Of a stretch of 64,000 nucleotides of DNA, positions 32,499 to 39,676 are shown one piece after another. Origin of the DNA: DLAJ01 sp964655525 (GTDB lineage Bacteria > Bacillota > Clostridia > Lachnospirales > Lachnospiraceae); NCBI GenBank assembly GCA_964655525.1, contig CAZZNE010000009.1:52028-116027 (forward strand), written 5' to 3'. Below the pieces are notes generated by a model. The model searched no databases. It was given only the letters and a program-made list of their open reading frames with translations, and was not told the DNA's origin. Each line of letters starts with the position of its first letter. Positions within the stretch are counted from its first letter, which is position 1. Both the position numbers and the translations under genes were made by a program.

Positions 32499-33728
32499 AT
32501 GAAGGGAGCAACAGGCGGAAGACTGTCCCGCGCGGCTGTGATGATCATGGCGGTTGTTGTGATTTTAGCGTATGTAGCCGCTTCAACGAGTACAGTCAGG
32601 GCGGGCGGAACCGAACATGTGGATGCGCTGCAGGCGGGAGCTGAGCTGATGCTGGATGCGGATGCGCTGAGCGCCGGTGTGGCATTGATCCTGGATACGG
32701 AGCTCGCGTTAAACAACGGGGCAGGAGGAGCGCAGGAGGCACCGTCCAGCGTAGAGACAAGGGGGACGCAGGCGTCTTCAGGAGCAGCGCAGGAACAGGC
32801 ACAGACAGGTGAGCCGGAGGCGGCGGGCACTGCAGAGAGGCAAACTGCGTTTGTTATGACAAATGTGCAGAGCACACTGAATGTCCGGGCATCGGCTAGC
32901 GAGGATGCACCAATCATCGGCAGACTTTATGCGGACTGTTACGGTGAGATTTTAGAGGTGGGCGACGGATGGACGCTTCTGCGTTCGGGCAGCGTTGTTG
33001 GATGGGCGAAGAACGATTATCTGTTATTTGATGAGGAAGCGCAGGAAGCGTTGGCGCAGGTAGGAAGATGGACGGCAACGGTAAATGAGAGCGGACTGCG
33101 CATCCGCAAGCAGGCGTCCACGGATGCGGGTATCTACGCGCTGCTTGCCGAGGGAGATATTGTCGATATTTACGAAGATATGGGCGAATGGCTCAAGGTC
33201 GCTTATGACGGGAGTGAAGGCTATGTGTCCGCCCAATATGTAACGGTAGACCTGTTATGCGCGACGGGAGAGACGCTGCAGGAGATCACGGAGCGCGAAG
33301 CAGCTGAGGCGGAAGCAAGGCGCAGGGCACAGGAAGAGTCGGCAGCCCGCAGGGCGGCGCTCAGCGAGGAGCAGGCTAATGTCGAGGCCAACTACAGTGA
33401 TCTGCAGCTTTTAGCGGCGTTGATCTGGTGTGAGGCCGGCAACCAGACGTATGAGGGACAGCTTGCGGTCGGTGCGGTCGTGATGAATCGGGTGAAACAT
33501 CCGGCATATCCCAATACAATATCAGGTGTTATTTATGCGCCGGGTCAGTTTACGCCTGCCATGACGGGCAGAGTGGCGAAAGCGTTGCAGCGCGGCGTGC
33601 CGGATTCGTGTACCCAGGCGGCGATCGAGGCGATGAACGGCGTCAGCAATGTCGGCGATGTGCTTCATTTTAATGTGAAGACTATCCGCAGCAGCGATCT
33701 GATCATCGGCGATCATGCGTTTTGGTAA
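32499..33728 (+). CDS. secreted cell-wall hydrolase: two SH3 domains and SleB-type hydrolase_2 domain
   Basis: A 409-residue exported protein. The signal sequence is residues 1-36 (basic start, then AAVMIMAVVVILAYVAA). A low-complexity Ala/Gly/Gln-rich region follows, then two bacterial SH3 domains (STLNVRASASEDAPIIGRLY and SGLRIRKQASTDAGIYALL), a helical Glu/Ala/Arg linker and a C-terminal SleB/CwlJ-type domain: LAALIWCEAGNQTYEGQLAVGAVVMNRV with the catalytic-type Glu, ending DLIIGDHAFW. SleB enzymes are lytic transglycosylases of spore cortex, but SH3-SleB proteins of this kind also act in vegetative wall turnover. GGAGG precedes ATG 32499. Confidence 0.9.
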   Translation: MKGATGGRLSRAAVMIMAVVVILAYVAASTSTVRAGGTEHVDALQAGAELMLDADALSAGVALILDTELALNNGAGGAQEAPSSVETRGTQASSGAAQEQAQTGEPEAAGTAERQTAFVMTNVQSTLNVRASASEDAPIIGRLYADCYGEILEVGDGWTLLRSGSVVGWAKNDYLLFDEEAQEALAQVGRWTATVNESGLRIRKQASTDAGIYALLAEGDIVDIYEDMGEWLKVAYDGSEGYVSAQYVTVDLLCATGETLQEITEREAAEAEARRRAQEESAARRAALSEEQANVEANYSDLQLLAALIWCEAGNQTYEGQLAVGAVVMNRVKHPAYPNTISGVIYAPGQFTPAMTGRVAKALQRGVPDSCTQAAIEAMNGVSNVGDVLHFNVKTIRSSDLIIGDHAFW

Positions 33729-33731
33729 AGA

Positions 33732-33802
33732 GTTCAGCCATGAATTTGTCAGAGAGCGAAAAACATGCTTGCATGTTTTTGCGAGCGGGCAAATTCATGA
33801 AC
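33732..33802 (+). repeat. nested hairpin element after SleB-like gene
   Basis: Outer arms CATGAATTTG (33739) and CAAATTCATG (33790), extended by GTTCA/TGAAC, enclose a second perfect hairpin AAAAACATGC-TT-GCATGTTTTT (33759-33780). The stretch GCGAGCGGGCAAATTC resembles part of the 27-bp repeat at 14295. A third hairpin GCGCC/GGCGC follows at 33807-33825. Confidence 0.7.
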
Positions 33803-33854
33803 GGAGGCGCCTTTGCGAATGGCGCGGCTGAACGATGTGAAGATGTGAAAAAAG

Positions 33855-33889
33855 AAAGAAACTCTCAACAGGAGGGTTTCTTTTTTTTT
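33855..33889 (+). terminator. terminator before the NfeD gene
   Basis: AAAGAAACTCTC, five-base loop, GAGGGTTTCTTT and a long T-run (one G-T pair in the stem). Confidence 0.9.
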
Positions 33890-33938
33890 CAAAATGGTGT
33901 AAGATAATACACACAGAACAGAAGAAAGGGGAATGGTT

Positions 33939-34370
33939 ATGAATATGACTGTCATATGGCTGATAGCGCTCGCTGTATTTATCGTGGTTGAGCTTGTGTC
34001 GATGGCGTTGACGACGATCTGGTTTGCGGGCGGAAGTCTGATCGCAGCGGTCGCAGCTGCCTTTTCGGCACCCCTGTGGCTTCAGATCATCCTGTTTTTT
34101 GTGGTCTCTCTGGTGCTTTTGTGGTTTACAAGGCCGCTTGCTGTCCGCTATTTCAATAAGGACAGGGTACGGACGAACGTGGAGAGTATGATCGGCATGC
34201 AGGCGATCGTGACAAGTGAGATCAATAATCTTGAAGGGATCGGCGAGGTTAAGGTCGGCGGACAGGAATGGTCAGCCCGTACACTCTACGAGGGCATGAG
34301 ACTTCCGGTTGGCATGGTGGTCGTTGTCAGACAGGTAAGCGGCGTGAAGCTGATCGTGGAGCCGAAATAG
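33939..34370 (+). CDS. NfeD-family membrane protein
   Basis: A 143-residue short-form NfeD. Residues 1-70 hold three hydrophobic helices (TVIWLIALAVFIVVELVSM, WFAGGSLIAAVAAAF, LQIILFFVVSLVLLWF) and residues 85-143 an OB-fold of the NfeD type (GMQAIVTSEINN, GEVKVGGQEWSAR, VVVVRQVSGVKLIVEP). NfeD proteins accompany stomatin/SPFH proteins and are thought to organise membrane microdomains; the next gene is such a partner. ATG 33939 lies 6 nt after AAAGGGGA; ATG 33933 would touch that site. Confidence 0.9.
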   Translation: MNMTVIWLIALAVFIVVELVSMALTTIWFAGGSLIAAVAAAFSAPLWLQIILFFVVSLVLLWFTRPLAVRYFNKDRVRTNVESMIGMQAIVTSEINNLEGIGEVKVGGQEWSARTLYEGMRLPVGMVVVVRQVSGVKLIVEPK

Positions 34371-34441
34371 GAAGCAGACAGGTTTTTCGTACGTCAGCAC
34401 TACAAAAAGCCGGGGGGCTTACATGGAATCAAAATCGAAAA

Positions 34442-34465
34442 TGACTTACCCGAAAGCGGGTAAGC
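34442..34465 (+). promoter_or_regulatory. hairpin between nfeD and SPFH genes
   Basis: CTTACCCG-AAAG-CGGGTAAG, 8-bp perfect stem with a four-base loop, ends ~15 nt before the SPFH start and has no T-run. It may stabilise the downstream mRNA. Confidence 0.5.
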
Positions 34466-34480
34466 GGAAAGGGAACAGTT

Positions 34481-35410
34481 ATGAATAATCCTGGAATTAT
34501 CGCACTTCTTGTTGTACTTGTATTACTCATTATGATCCTTGCATCCTGCGTAAAGATCGTTCCGCAGGCACAGGCGTTTGTTGTGGAACGTCTCGGCGCT
34601 TATCAGGGAACATGGCCCGTGGGCATTCACTTCAAAATGCCGCTGATCGATAAGGTTGCAAAGAGAGTCCTGTTAAAAGAGCAGGTTGTGGATTTTGCAC
34701 CGCAGCCCGTTATCACCAAGGATAACGTTACGATGCGAATTGATACGGTCGTGTTTTTCATGATCACTGATCCGAGACTGTTCGCATACGGCGTGGAAAA
34801 CCCGATCATGGCGATCGAGAATCTGACGGCGACGACGCTGCGTAACATCATCGGTGACTTAGAGCTTGACCAGACACTGACATCGCGTGAGACGATCAAC
34901 ACGAAAATGCGTGCGTCTTTGGATGTGGCGACTGACCCCTGGGGCATTAAGGTTACGCGTGTCGAGTTAAAGAACATCATTCCTCCTGCAGAGATTCAGA
35001 ATGCGATGGAGAGACAGATGAAGGCGGAGCGTGAGCGCCGTGAAGCGGTTACGAGAGCAGAAGGTGAGAAAAAAGCAAGCGTGACCGTTGCGGAAGGTAA
35101 GAAAGAGGCAGCGATCCTTGAGGCGGAAGCAGAGAAGCAGGCAGCCATCCTCCGTGCAGAGGCACAGAAAGAGAAGATGATCCGTGAGGCAGAAGGTCAG
35201 GCGGAGGCAATCTTAAGAGTGCAGCAGGCAACGGCGGACGGTATCCGTTTCTTAAAGGAATCCGGCATGGATGATAAGGTGCTGCAGTTAAAGAGCTTAG
35301 AGGCGTTTGAGAAAGCGGCGAACGGGCAGGCGACCAAGATCATCATTCCGTCTGATTTACAGGGAATCGCAGGGCTTGCTACGACCTTTAAGGAGGTCAT
35401 TACGAAATAA
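34481..35410 (+). CDS. SPFH/band-7 (stomatin-like, QmcA type) membrane protein
   Basis: A 309-residue protein. One N-terminal membrane helix (IIALLVVLVLLIMILASCV), then the band-7 domain: VPQAQAFVVERLGAYQGTW, PLIDKVAKRVLLKEQVVDF, PQPVITKDNVTMRIDTVVFF and DLELDQTLTSRETIN, all stomatin hallmarks. A long Ala/Glu/Lys coiled coil (residues ~180-250) follows for oligomer formation. Such proteins form membrane rings and regulate proteases such as FtsH. It forms a two-gene unit with the NfeD protein upstream. A composite terminator follows. Confidence 0.93.
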   Translation: MNNPGIIALLVVLVLLIMILASCVKIVPQAQAFVVERLGAYQGTWPVGIHFKMPLIDKVAKRVLLKEQVVDFAPQPVITKDNVTMRIDTVVFFMITDPRLFAYGVENPIMAIENLTATTLRNIIGDLELDQTLTSRETINTKMRASLDVATDPWGIKVTRVELKNIIPPAEIQNAMERQMKAERERREAVTRAEGEKKASVTVAEGKKEAAILEAEAEKQAAILRAEAQKEKMIREAEGQAEAILRVQQATADGIRFLKESGMDDKVLQLKSLEAFEKAANGQATKIIIPSDLQGIAGLATTFKEVITK

Positions 35411-35447
35411 GTCTACGGGAGCGTTTGGCGATACGTTGTGCATCTGA

Positions 35448-35520
35448 TAGGAAATTTTCATCCTGAAAGAATCACGTAAGTGATACTTCGAAAGAGCTGC
35501 GCGCAGCGCAGCTCTTTTTT
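35448..35520 (+). terminator. composite terminator element B
   Basis: TAGGAAATTTTCATCC, hairpin ATCAC-GTAA-GTGAT, the linker ACTTCGAA, hairpin AGAGCTGCGC-GCA-GCGCAGCTCT and TTTTT. Same layout as element A at 22188. Confidence 0.85.
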
Positions 35521-35541
35521 CTGCACAATTATTTTTCAAAA

Positions 35542-35592
35542 GCGAACAAGTATGATTTGCAAATTTGTGCCGGCACCCAAATTCGCGGGCTG
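35542..35592 (+). repeat. 51-nt structured intergenic element, copy 2 (upstream of argF)
   Basis: Starts GCGAACAAGTATGATTTG and ends CCCAAATTCGCGGGCTG, 21 nt before the argF ATG. Compared with 8439-8490, the inner hairpin changes from GTGC-TT-GCGC to GTGC-CG-GCAC, keeping pairing. The two copies differ by a 1-nt indel, so they are not a shared coding sequence. Confidence 0.75.
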
Positions 35593-35613
35593 TTGGCGGC
35601 ATGGAGGATTGGC

Positions 35614-36627
35614 ATGGGTGAAACAATCAGCTTAAAAGGACGTCATTTTTTGACATTAAAGGATTTTACGCCGCAGGAGATCACTTATCTGCTGGATTTG
35701 GCGGCGGAATTAAAGGAAAAAAAGAAAAAAGGAATCCCGGTCGATGTGCTGCGCGGAAAAAACGTGGCGCTCATTTTTGAGAAGACCAGTACGCGGACGC
35801 GCTGCTCGTTTGAGGTGGCGGCGCATGACCTCGGCATGGGAACGACTTATTTAGATCCGTCAGGATCGCAGATCGGAAAAAAGGAAAGCATTAAGGATAC
35901 GGCGCGCGTGCTCGGTTCCATGTATGAGGGGATTGAGTACCGGGGCTTTGAGCAGACGATCGTGGAGGAGCTTGCCGCTCATGCGGGTGTTCCGGTCTGG
36001 AACGGACTGACGAACGAGTATCATCCGACACAGATGCTTGCCGATATGCTGACGGTCCGTGAACTGTTCGGGCGTCTTGCGGGCTTAAAACTGGTGTATA
36101 TGGGTGACGCCCGCTATAATATGGGAAATTCGCTGATGATCGTATGCGCAAAGCTTGGACTGCATTTTACGGCGTGCGCGCCCGAGAAGTATTTTCCGGA
36201 CGAGGCGCTTGTGGCGCAGTGCAGGGAATACGCGAAGGAGAGCGGCGGAACGGTCACGCTGACCTCGGATGTGAAAGAAGGAACAAAAGGTGCGGATGTC
36301 ATCTGTACCGATGTGTGGGTGTCCATGGGCGAGCCGGACAGCGTATGGGAGGAGCGTATCCGCGATTTAACGCCGTACCGCGTGACAAGTGAGGTCATGG
36401 ATCATGCGGGCGAGAAAGCGGTATTTTTACATTGCCTTCCTGCGTTTCATGATCTGGACACGAAGATTGGGAAGGAAATCCATGAAAAATACGGTCTGAC
36501 CGAAATGGAAGTGACGGACGAGGTGTTTGAGTCTGCGCGCTCCCATGTGTTTGAGGAGGCGGAAAACCGCATGCACACGATCAAGGCGGTCATGGCGGCG
36601 ACACTCGGTGCGTTTGAGAAGGTTTGA
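35614..36627 (+). CDS. argF: ornithine carbamoyltransferase
   Basis: A 337-residue transcarbamylase. The carbamoyl-phosphate loop STRTR is at residues 59-63, HPTQ in the middle, the ornithine-type DVWVSMGE and the catalytic HCLPAFHD follow. It makes citrulline from ornithine and carbamoyl phosphate in arginine synthesis; a catabolic role is possible since no other arg genes are here. ATG 35614 has GGAGG six bases upstream; the longer open frame runs through the conserved non-coding element. birA follows after 3 nt, so they share a transcript. Confidence 0.93.
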   Translation: MGETISLKGRHFLTLKDFTPQEITYLLDLAAELKEKKKKGIPVDVLRGKNVALIFEKTSTRTRCSFEVAAHDLGMGTTYLDPSGSQIGKKESIKDTARVLGSMYEGIEYRGFEQTIVEELAAHAGVPVWNGLTNEYHPTQMLADMLTVRELFGRLAGLKLVYMGDARYNMGNSLMIVCAKLGLHFTACAPEKYFPDEALVAQCREYAKESGGTVTLTSDVKEGTKGADVICTDVWVSMGEPDSVWEERIRDLTPYRVTSEVMDHAGEKAVFLHCLPAFHDLDTKIGKEIHEKYGLTEMEVTDEVFESARSHVFEEAENRMHTIKAVMAATLGAFEKV

Positions 36628-36630
36628 GAA

Positions 36631-37626
36631 ATGGAAGAGACAAAAAAGACGCAGATTCTGAAGCTCCTGCGCGGCGGGAACTATGTGTCCGGGCAGGAGC
36701 TGTGCGAACGCTTCGGCGTATCGCGCACGGCGGTCTGGAAGATCATCAATCAACTGAAAGCGGAAGGCTATGAGATCGAGGCGGTCCCGAATCGAGGCTA
36801 CTGCTTAAAAAGCACGCCCGACGTCATCTCCGCAGAGGAGATCACAAGCCGGCTTACGACCGTGTGGGCGGGCAGGACGGTGTATTCCTATGGGAAAACA
36901 GGCTCTACGAATATTGACGCGAAGCGCCTTGCGGAGGAGGGTGCGCCGCACGGCGCGCTTGTGGTTGCCGATACGCAGACGATGGGGCGCGGCAGGCGGG
37001 GAAAAGGATGGGAGTCGGAGGACAGCGGGCAGGCAATCTATATGACGCTGCTGCTGAAGCCCCGGATCTCGCCGGAATATGCTTCCCGTGTGACGCTGTT
37101 AATGGCATTGGCTGTCGCGGCGGCATTGGAGGAGGTCTGTGAAGAGCAGTCGGTACAGATCAAATGGCCGAACGATGTTGTATTAAACGGGCATAAGGTA
37201 TGCGGGATTCTGACAGAAATGAGTGCAGAGCCGGGATATATCCATCATGTCGTCATCGGCACGGGCATTAATGTGAATCAAAAGGAATTTCCGAAGGAAG
37301 TGGGTGAGATCGCCACTTCCGTGCTGCGTGAGACGGGACGGACAAATTCGCGAGCACAGCTTATCGCGCGCGTGATGTTCTTTTTTGAACAATATTATGA
37401 ACAGTTCTTACAGACGCATGATCTGTCCGCCGTCAGGGAACAATACGAGGCGCATCTTGCGGGCATGGGAAAAGAGGTGCGCGTGTTAGACCCCAAGGGC
37501 GAGTATGTGGGTATTTCAAAGGGAATCACAAAGAACGGGGAACTGATCGTCGAAAATGCGGACGGAACACGCTGCGAGGTCTATGCGGGTGAGGTTTCCG
37601 TGCGCGGGCTGTATGGCTATGTATAA
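36631..37626 (+). CDS. birA: bifunctional biotin-protein ligase / biotin operon repressor
   Basis: A 331-residue BirA with the DNA-binding domain kept. Residues 5-62 are a winged helix (GGNYVSGQELCERFGVSRTAVWKIINQLK), residues ~75-270 the ligase with GSTN, the biotinyl-AMP loop MGRGRRGKGWES, IKWPNDV and GIGINVNQ-type GTGINVNQ, and the end is an SH3-like cap (VRVLDPKGEYVG... ). It attaches biotin to acetyl-CoA or oxaloacetate/pyruvate carboxylase subunits and represses biotin genes. It begins 3 nt after argF and is followed by a small gene and dusB in the same direction. Confidence 0.95.
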   Translation: MEETKKTQILKLLRGGNYVSGQELCERFGVSRTAVWKIINQLKAEGYEIEAVPNRGYCLKSTPDVISAEEITSRLTTVWAGRTVYSYGKTGSTNIDAKRLAEEGAPHGALVVADTQTMGRGRRGKGWESEDSGQAIYMTLLLKPRISPEYASRVTLLMALAVAAALEEVCEEQSVQIKWPNDVVLNGHKVCGILTEMSAEPGYIHHVVIGTGINVNQKEFPKEVGEIATSVLRETGRTNSRAQLIARVMFFFEQYYEQFLQTHDLSAVREQYEAHLAGMGKEVRVLDPKGEYVGISKGITKNGELIVENADGTRCEVYAGEVSVRGLYGYV

Positions 37627-37641
37627 AAGGAAAGGGAAGAT

Positions 37642-37998
37642 ATGAGCGAGTCGCGAACAGTTTTATGCGGGGCGAACGCCTATGATAAAAAATATTATTT
37701 TAACAAACAGTTTGAAAAGCTGCCGCAATCCATACAGGAGGAGCTGCACATTATCTGTGTTCTGTTTACGGAGGAGGTCGGCGGGATTTTCACGATCGGC
37801 TTCGAAGAGGACGGCAGTGTGACGATGAAGACCGAGGCGGCGGAGGAAGATTATCTTTACGATGACATCGGGAGCGGACTGTTAGTCAGCGAGGTGCGGC
37901 GCAAGCGCAAGGAGCTGTTTGAGTCACTCAGCCTGTATTACAGGGCGGCCGTGCTGCATGAGGACATTACGGCGGAGCTGAATGTGCAGGGGGAATGA
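37642..37998 (+). CDS. small conserved hypothetical protein between birA and dusB (DUF6145-like)
   Basis: A 118-residue soluble acidic protein: NAYDKKYYFNKQFEKLPQSI, EELHIICVLFTEEVGGIFTIGFEEDG, then DYLYDDIGSGLLVSEVRRKRKELFESLSLYYRA. I recall a Lachnospiraceae family of this length beside dusB (DUF6145), but cannot confirm it here. The gene lies 15 nt after birA with a GGAAAGGGAAG site and ends 4 nt before the dusB start, so it is part of the operon. Function unknown. Confidence 0.8.
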   Translation: MSESRTVLCGANAYDKKYYFNKQFEKLPQSIQEELHIICVLFTEEVGGIFTIGFEEDGSVTMKTEAAEEDYLYDDIGSGLLVSEVRRKRKELFESLSLYYRAAVLHEDITAELNVQGE

Positions 37999-38002
37999 AG
38001 CC

Positions 38003-38959
38003 ATGCAGTTAAAGATCGGGAATGTAACGCTTCCGAACAATATTATACTTGCACCGATGGCGGGCGTGACGGACTTACCGTTCCGTGTTCTGTGCGCGGA
38101 GCAGGGGGCGGGCATGGTGTGTATGGAAATGATCTCCGCAAAGGCGCTTTCCTATCACAATAAGAATACCGAGGAGCTGCTGCACATCTCTCCCAAGGAG
38201 GGGCTTGTATCCCTGCAATTATTCGGTTCGGAGCCGGAGCTGATGGGCGAAATGGCAAAACAGATTGAGGAGCGTCCGTTTGCGGTGCTCGATATCAACA
38301 TGGGCTGTCCCGTGCCGAAGATCGTCAATAACGGCGAGGGGAGCGCATTGATGAAAAATCCTCTTTTGGTGGGAAAGATCATTGAGGCGGTGGCGCGTTC
38401 GACAAGTAAGCCGGTCACGGTAAAAATCCGGCGCGGTTTTGACGATGCGCATGAAAACGCGGCAGAGATCGCGCGGATTGCACAGGAGTCCGGCGCGGTG
38501 GCAGTCACAGTGCATGGCAGGACGAGAGAACAATATTATGCGGGAGAGGCGGACCTCACATGCATCCGTGCCGTGAAGCAGGCTCTGCGCATTCCGGTCA
38601 TCGGAAATGGCGATGTGACGGATGCGGCGTCTGCGAAAAGAATGTTGGAAGAGACGGGCTGTGACGGCGTGATGGTCGGCCGGGCTGCGCGGGGGAATCC
38701 GTGGATTTTTACGCAGATCGCGCGGGGGCTTGCGGAGGAACACTTTGAAAAGCCTGACCGCGATGAAGTCAAACGCATGATGCTGCGCCATGCTGGTATG
38801 CTTCTTGAAGAAAAGGGAGAATATATCGGTGTGCGCGAAATGCGTAAGCATGTGGCGTGGTACACGGCAGGATACCCGAATTCCGCCGCGATGCGGCGCG
38901 CGGTCAACGAAGTCACGAGTTACGCGACGCTTGAAAAGCTTCTTGACACAATATGGTAA
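38003..38959 (+). CDS. dusB: tRNA-dihydrouridine synthase B
   Basis: A 318-residue FMN-dependent TIM-barrel enzyme. LAPMAGVTDLPFR at the start, DINMGCPVPKIV with the catalytic-type Cys, VTVKIRRGFDD, VTVHGRTREQYY and GNGDVTDAASA and VGRAARGNPWIF bind FMN and tRNA. It reduces uridine to dihydrouridine in tRNA D-loops. ATG 38003 has AGGGGG nine bases upstream; an earlier in-frame ATG at 37982 overlaps the preceding gene. Its last codons overlap the greA promoter. Confidence 0.95.
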   Translation: MQLKIGNVTLPNNIILAPMAGVTDLPFRVLCAEQGAGMVCMEMISAKALSYHNKNTEELLHISPKEGLVSLQLFGSEPELMGEMAKQIEERPFAVLDINMGCPVPKIVNNGEGSALMKNPLLVGKIIEAVARSTSKPVTVKIRRGFDDAHENAAEIARIAQESGAVAVTVHGRTREQYYAGEADLTCIRAVKQALRIPVIGNGDVTDAASAKRMLEETGCDGVMVGRAARGNPWIFTQIARGLAEEHFEKPDRDEVKRMMLRHAGMLLEEKGEYIGVREMRKHVAWYTAGYPNSAAMRRAVNEVTSYATLEKLLDTIW

Positions 38960-38971
38960 ATGTGATATGAT
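38943..38971 (+). promoter_or_regulatory. consensus sigma-A promoter for greA, inside the dusB 3' end
   Basis: TTGACA (38943-38948), 17-nt spacer, TATGAT (38966-38971), overlapping the dusB stop codon. Confidence 0.85.
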
Positions 38972-39046
38972 ACACGCGCTTTTATGATACGGCGATATGA
39001 CCGACGCCGGATTTATTATTTTGGAAAAGGGAAGAAGGATATCGGA

Positions 39047-39532
39047 ATGGAAGGGAAAAAGAACATTTTAACGTATGAGGGGCTGCGTAAGTACGAAGAT
39101 GAGCTTCACAATCTGAAAGTGGTAAGAAGAAAGGAAGTAGCGCAGAAGATCAAGGAAGCGCGCGAGCAGGGAGATCTGTCCGAGAATGCGGAATATGATG
39201 CGGCGAAAGATGAGCAGCGCGACATTGAGGCAAGAATCGAAGAACTCGAAAAAATCCTGAAAAACGCCGAGGTCGTGATCGAGGACGAGGTGGATTTAGA
39301 CAAGGTCAGCATCGGATGTAAGGTGCGCATTCTGGATTTGGAATATAATGAGGAACTGGAATACAAGATTGTCGGCTCGAGCGAAGCCAACAGCTTAAAG
39401 GGGAAGATTTCCAACGAATCACCGGTCGGGAAAGCGCTTTTGGGTGCAAAAATAGGCGACAATGTCAGCGTTGACACTCAGATGGGCGTGGTAAATTATA
39501 AGATACTGGACATTGATAAGTCCAAGGAATAA
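39047..39532 (+). CDS. greA: transcription elongation factor GreA
   Basis: A 161-residue GreA. The N-terminal coiled coil is clear (LTYEGLRKYEDELHNLK, EAREQGDLSENAEYDAAKDEQ), with the acidic tip D-L-S-E-N-A-E-Y-D that enters the RNA polymerase channel, and the C-terminal FKBP-like domain ends with ESPVGKALLGAKIGDNV. It rescues backtracked polymerase by stimulating RNA cleavage. ATG 39047 has AAGAAGGA eight bases upstream and follows the promoter at 38943. In many clostridia the next gene is class II lysS; here a class I synthetase occupies that place. Confidence 0.96.
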   Translation: MEGKKNILTYEGLRKYEDELHNLKVVRRKEVAQKIKEAREQGDLSENAEYDAAKDEQRDIEARIEELEKILKNAEVVIEDEVDLDKVSIGCKVRILDLEYNEELEYKIVGSSEANSLKGKISNESPVGKALLGAKIGDNVSVDTQMGVVNYKILDIDKSKE

Positions 39533-39606
39533 AAAAGAATGGCGTAAAGCGCCATTCTTTCGAAGAAATGCGGGAGGCATTTCTTCGAAAGACAAGAAAA
39601 TTCCTA
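39531..39606 (-). terminator. composite terminator element C (reversed copy)
   Basis: On the minus strand: TAGGAATTTTC, a 14-bp hairpin (TTTCGAAGAAATGC / complement), a second 11-bp hairpin (AAAGAATGGCG / complement, read either way) and a T-run. Palindromic hairpins also terminate greA. Confidence 0.8.
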
Positions 39607-39676
39607 CAGGTTTTCAGGTTAAGAAAAGACATGACGGACGTGAATACACATAAATCAGGGCAGGAGATTTTAGAAT

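Noticed and set aside
39607..39676. Possible T-box before the lysyl-tRNA synthetase
   Set aside because: The gap is too short and has no T-box sequence (AGGGTGG-like) or specifier stem.
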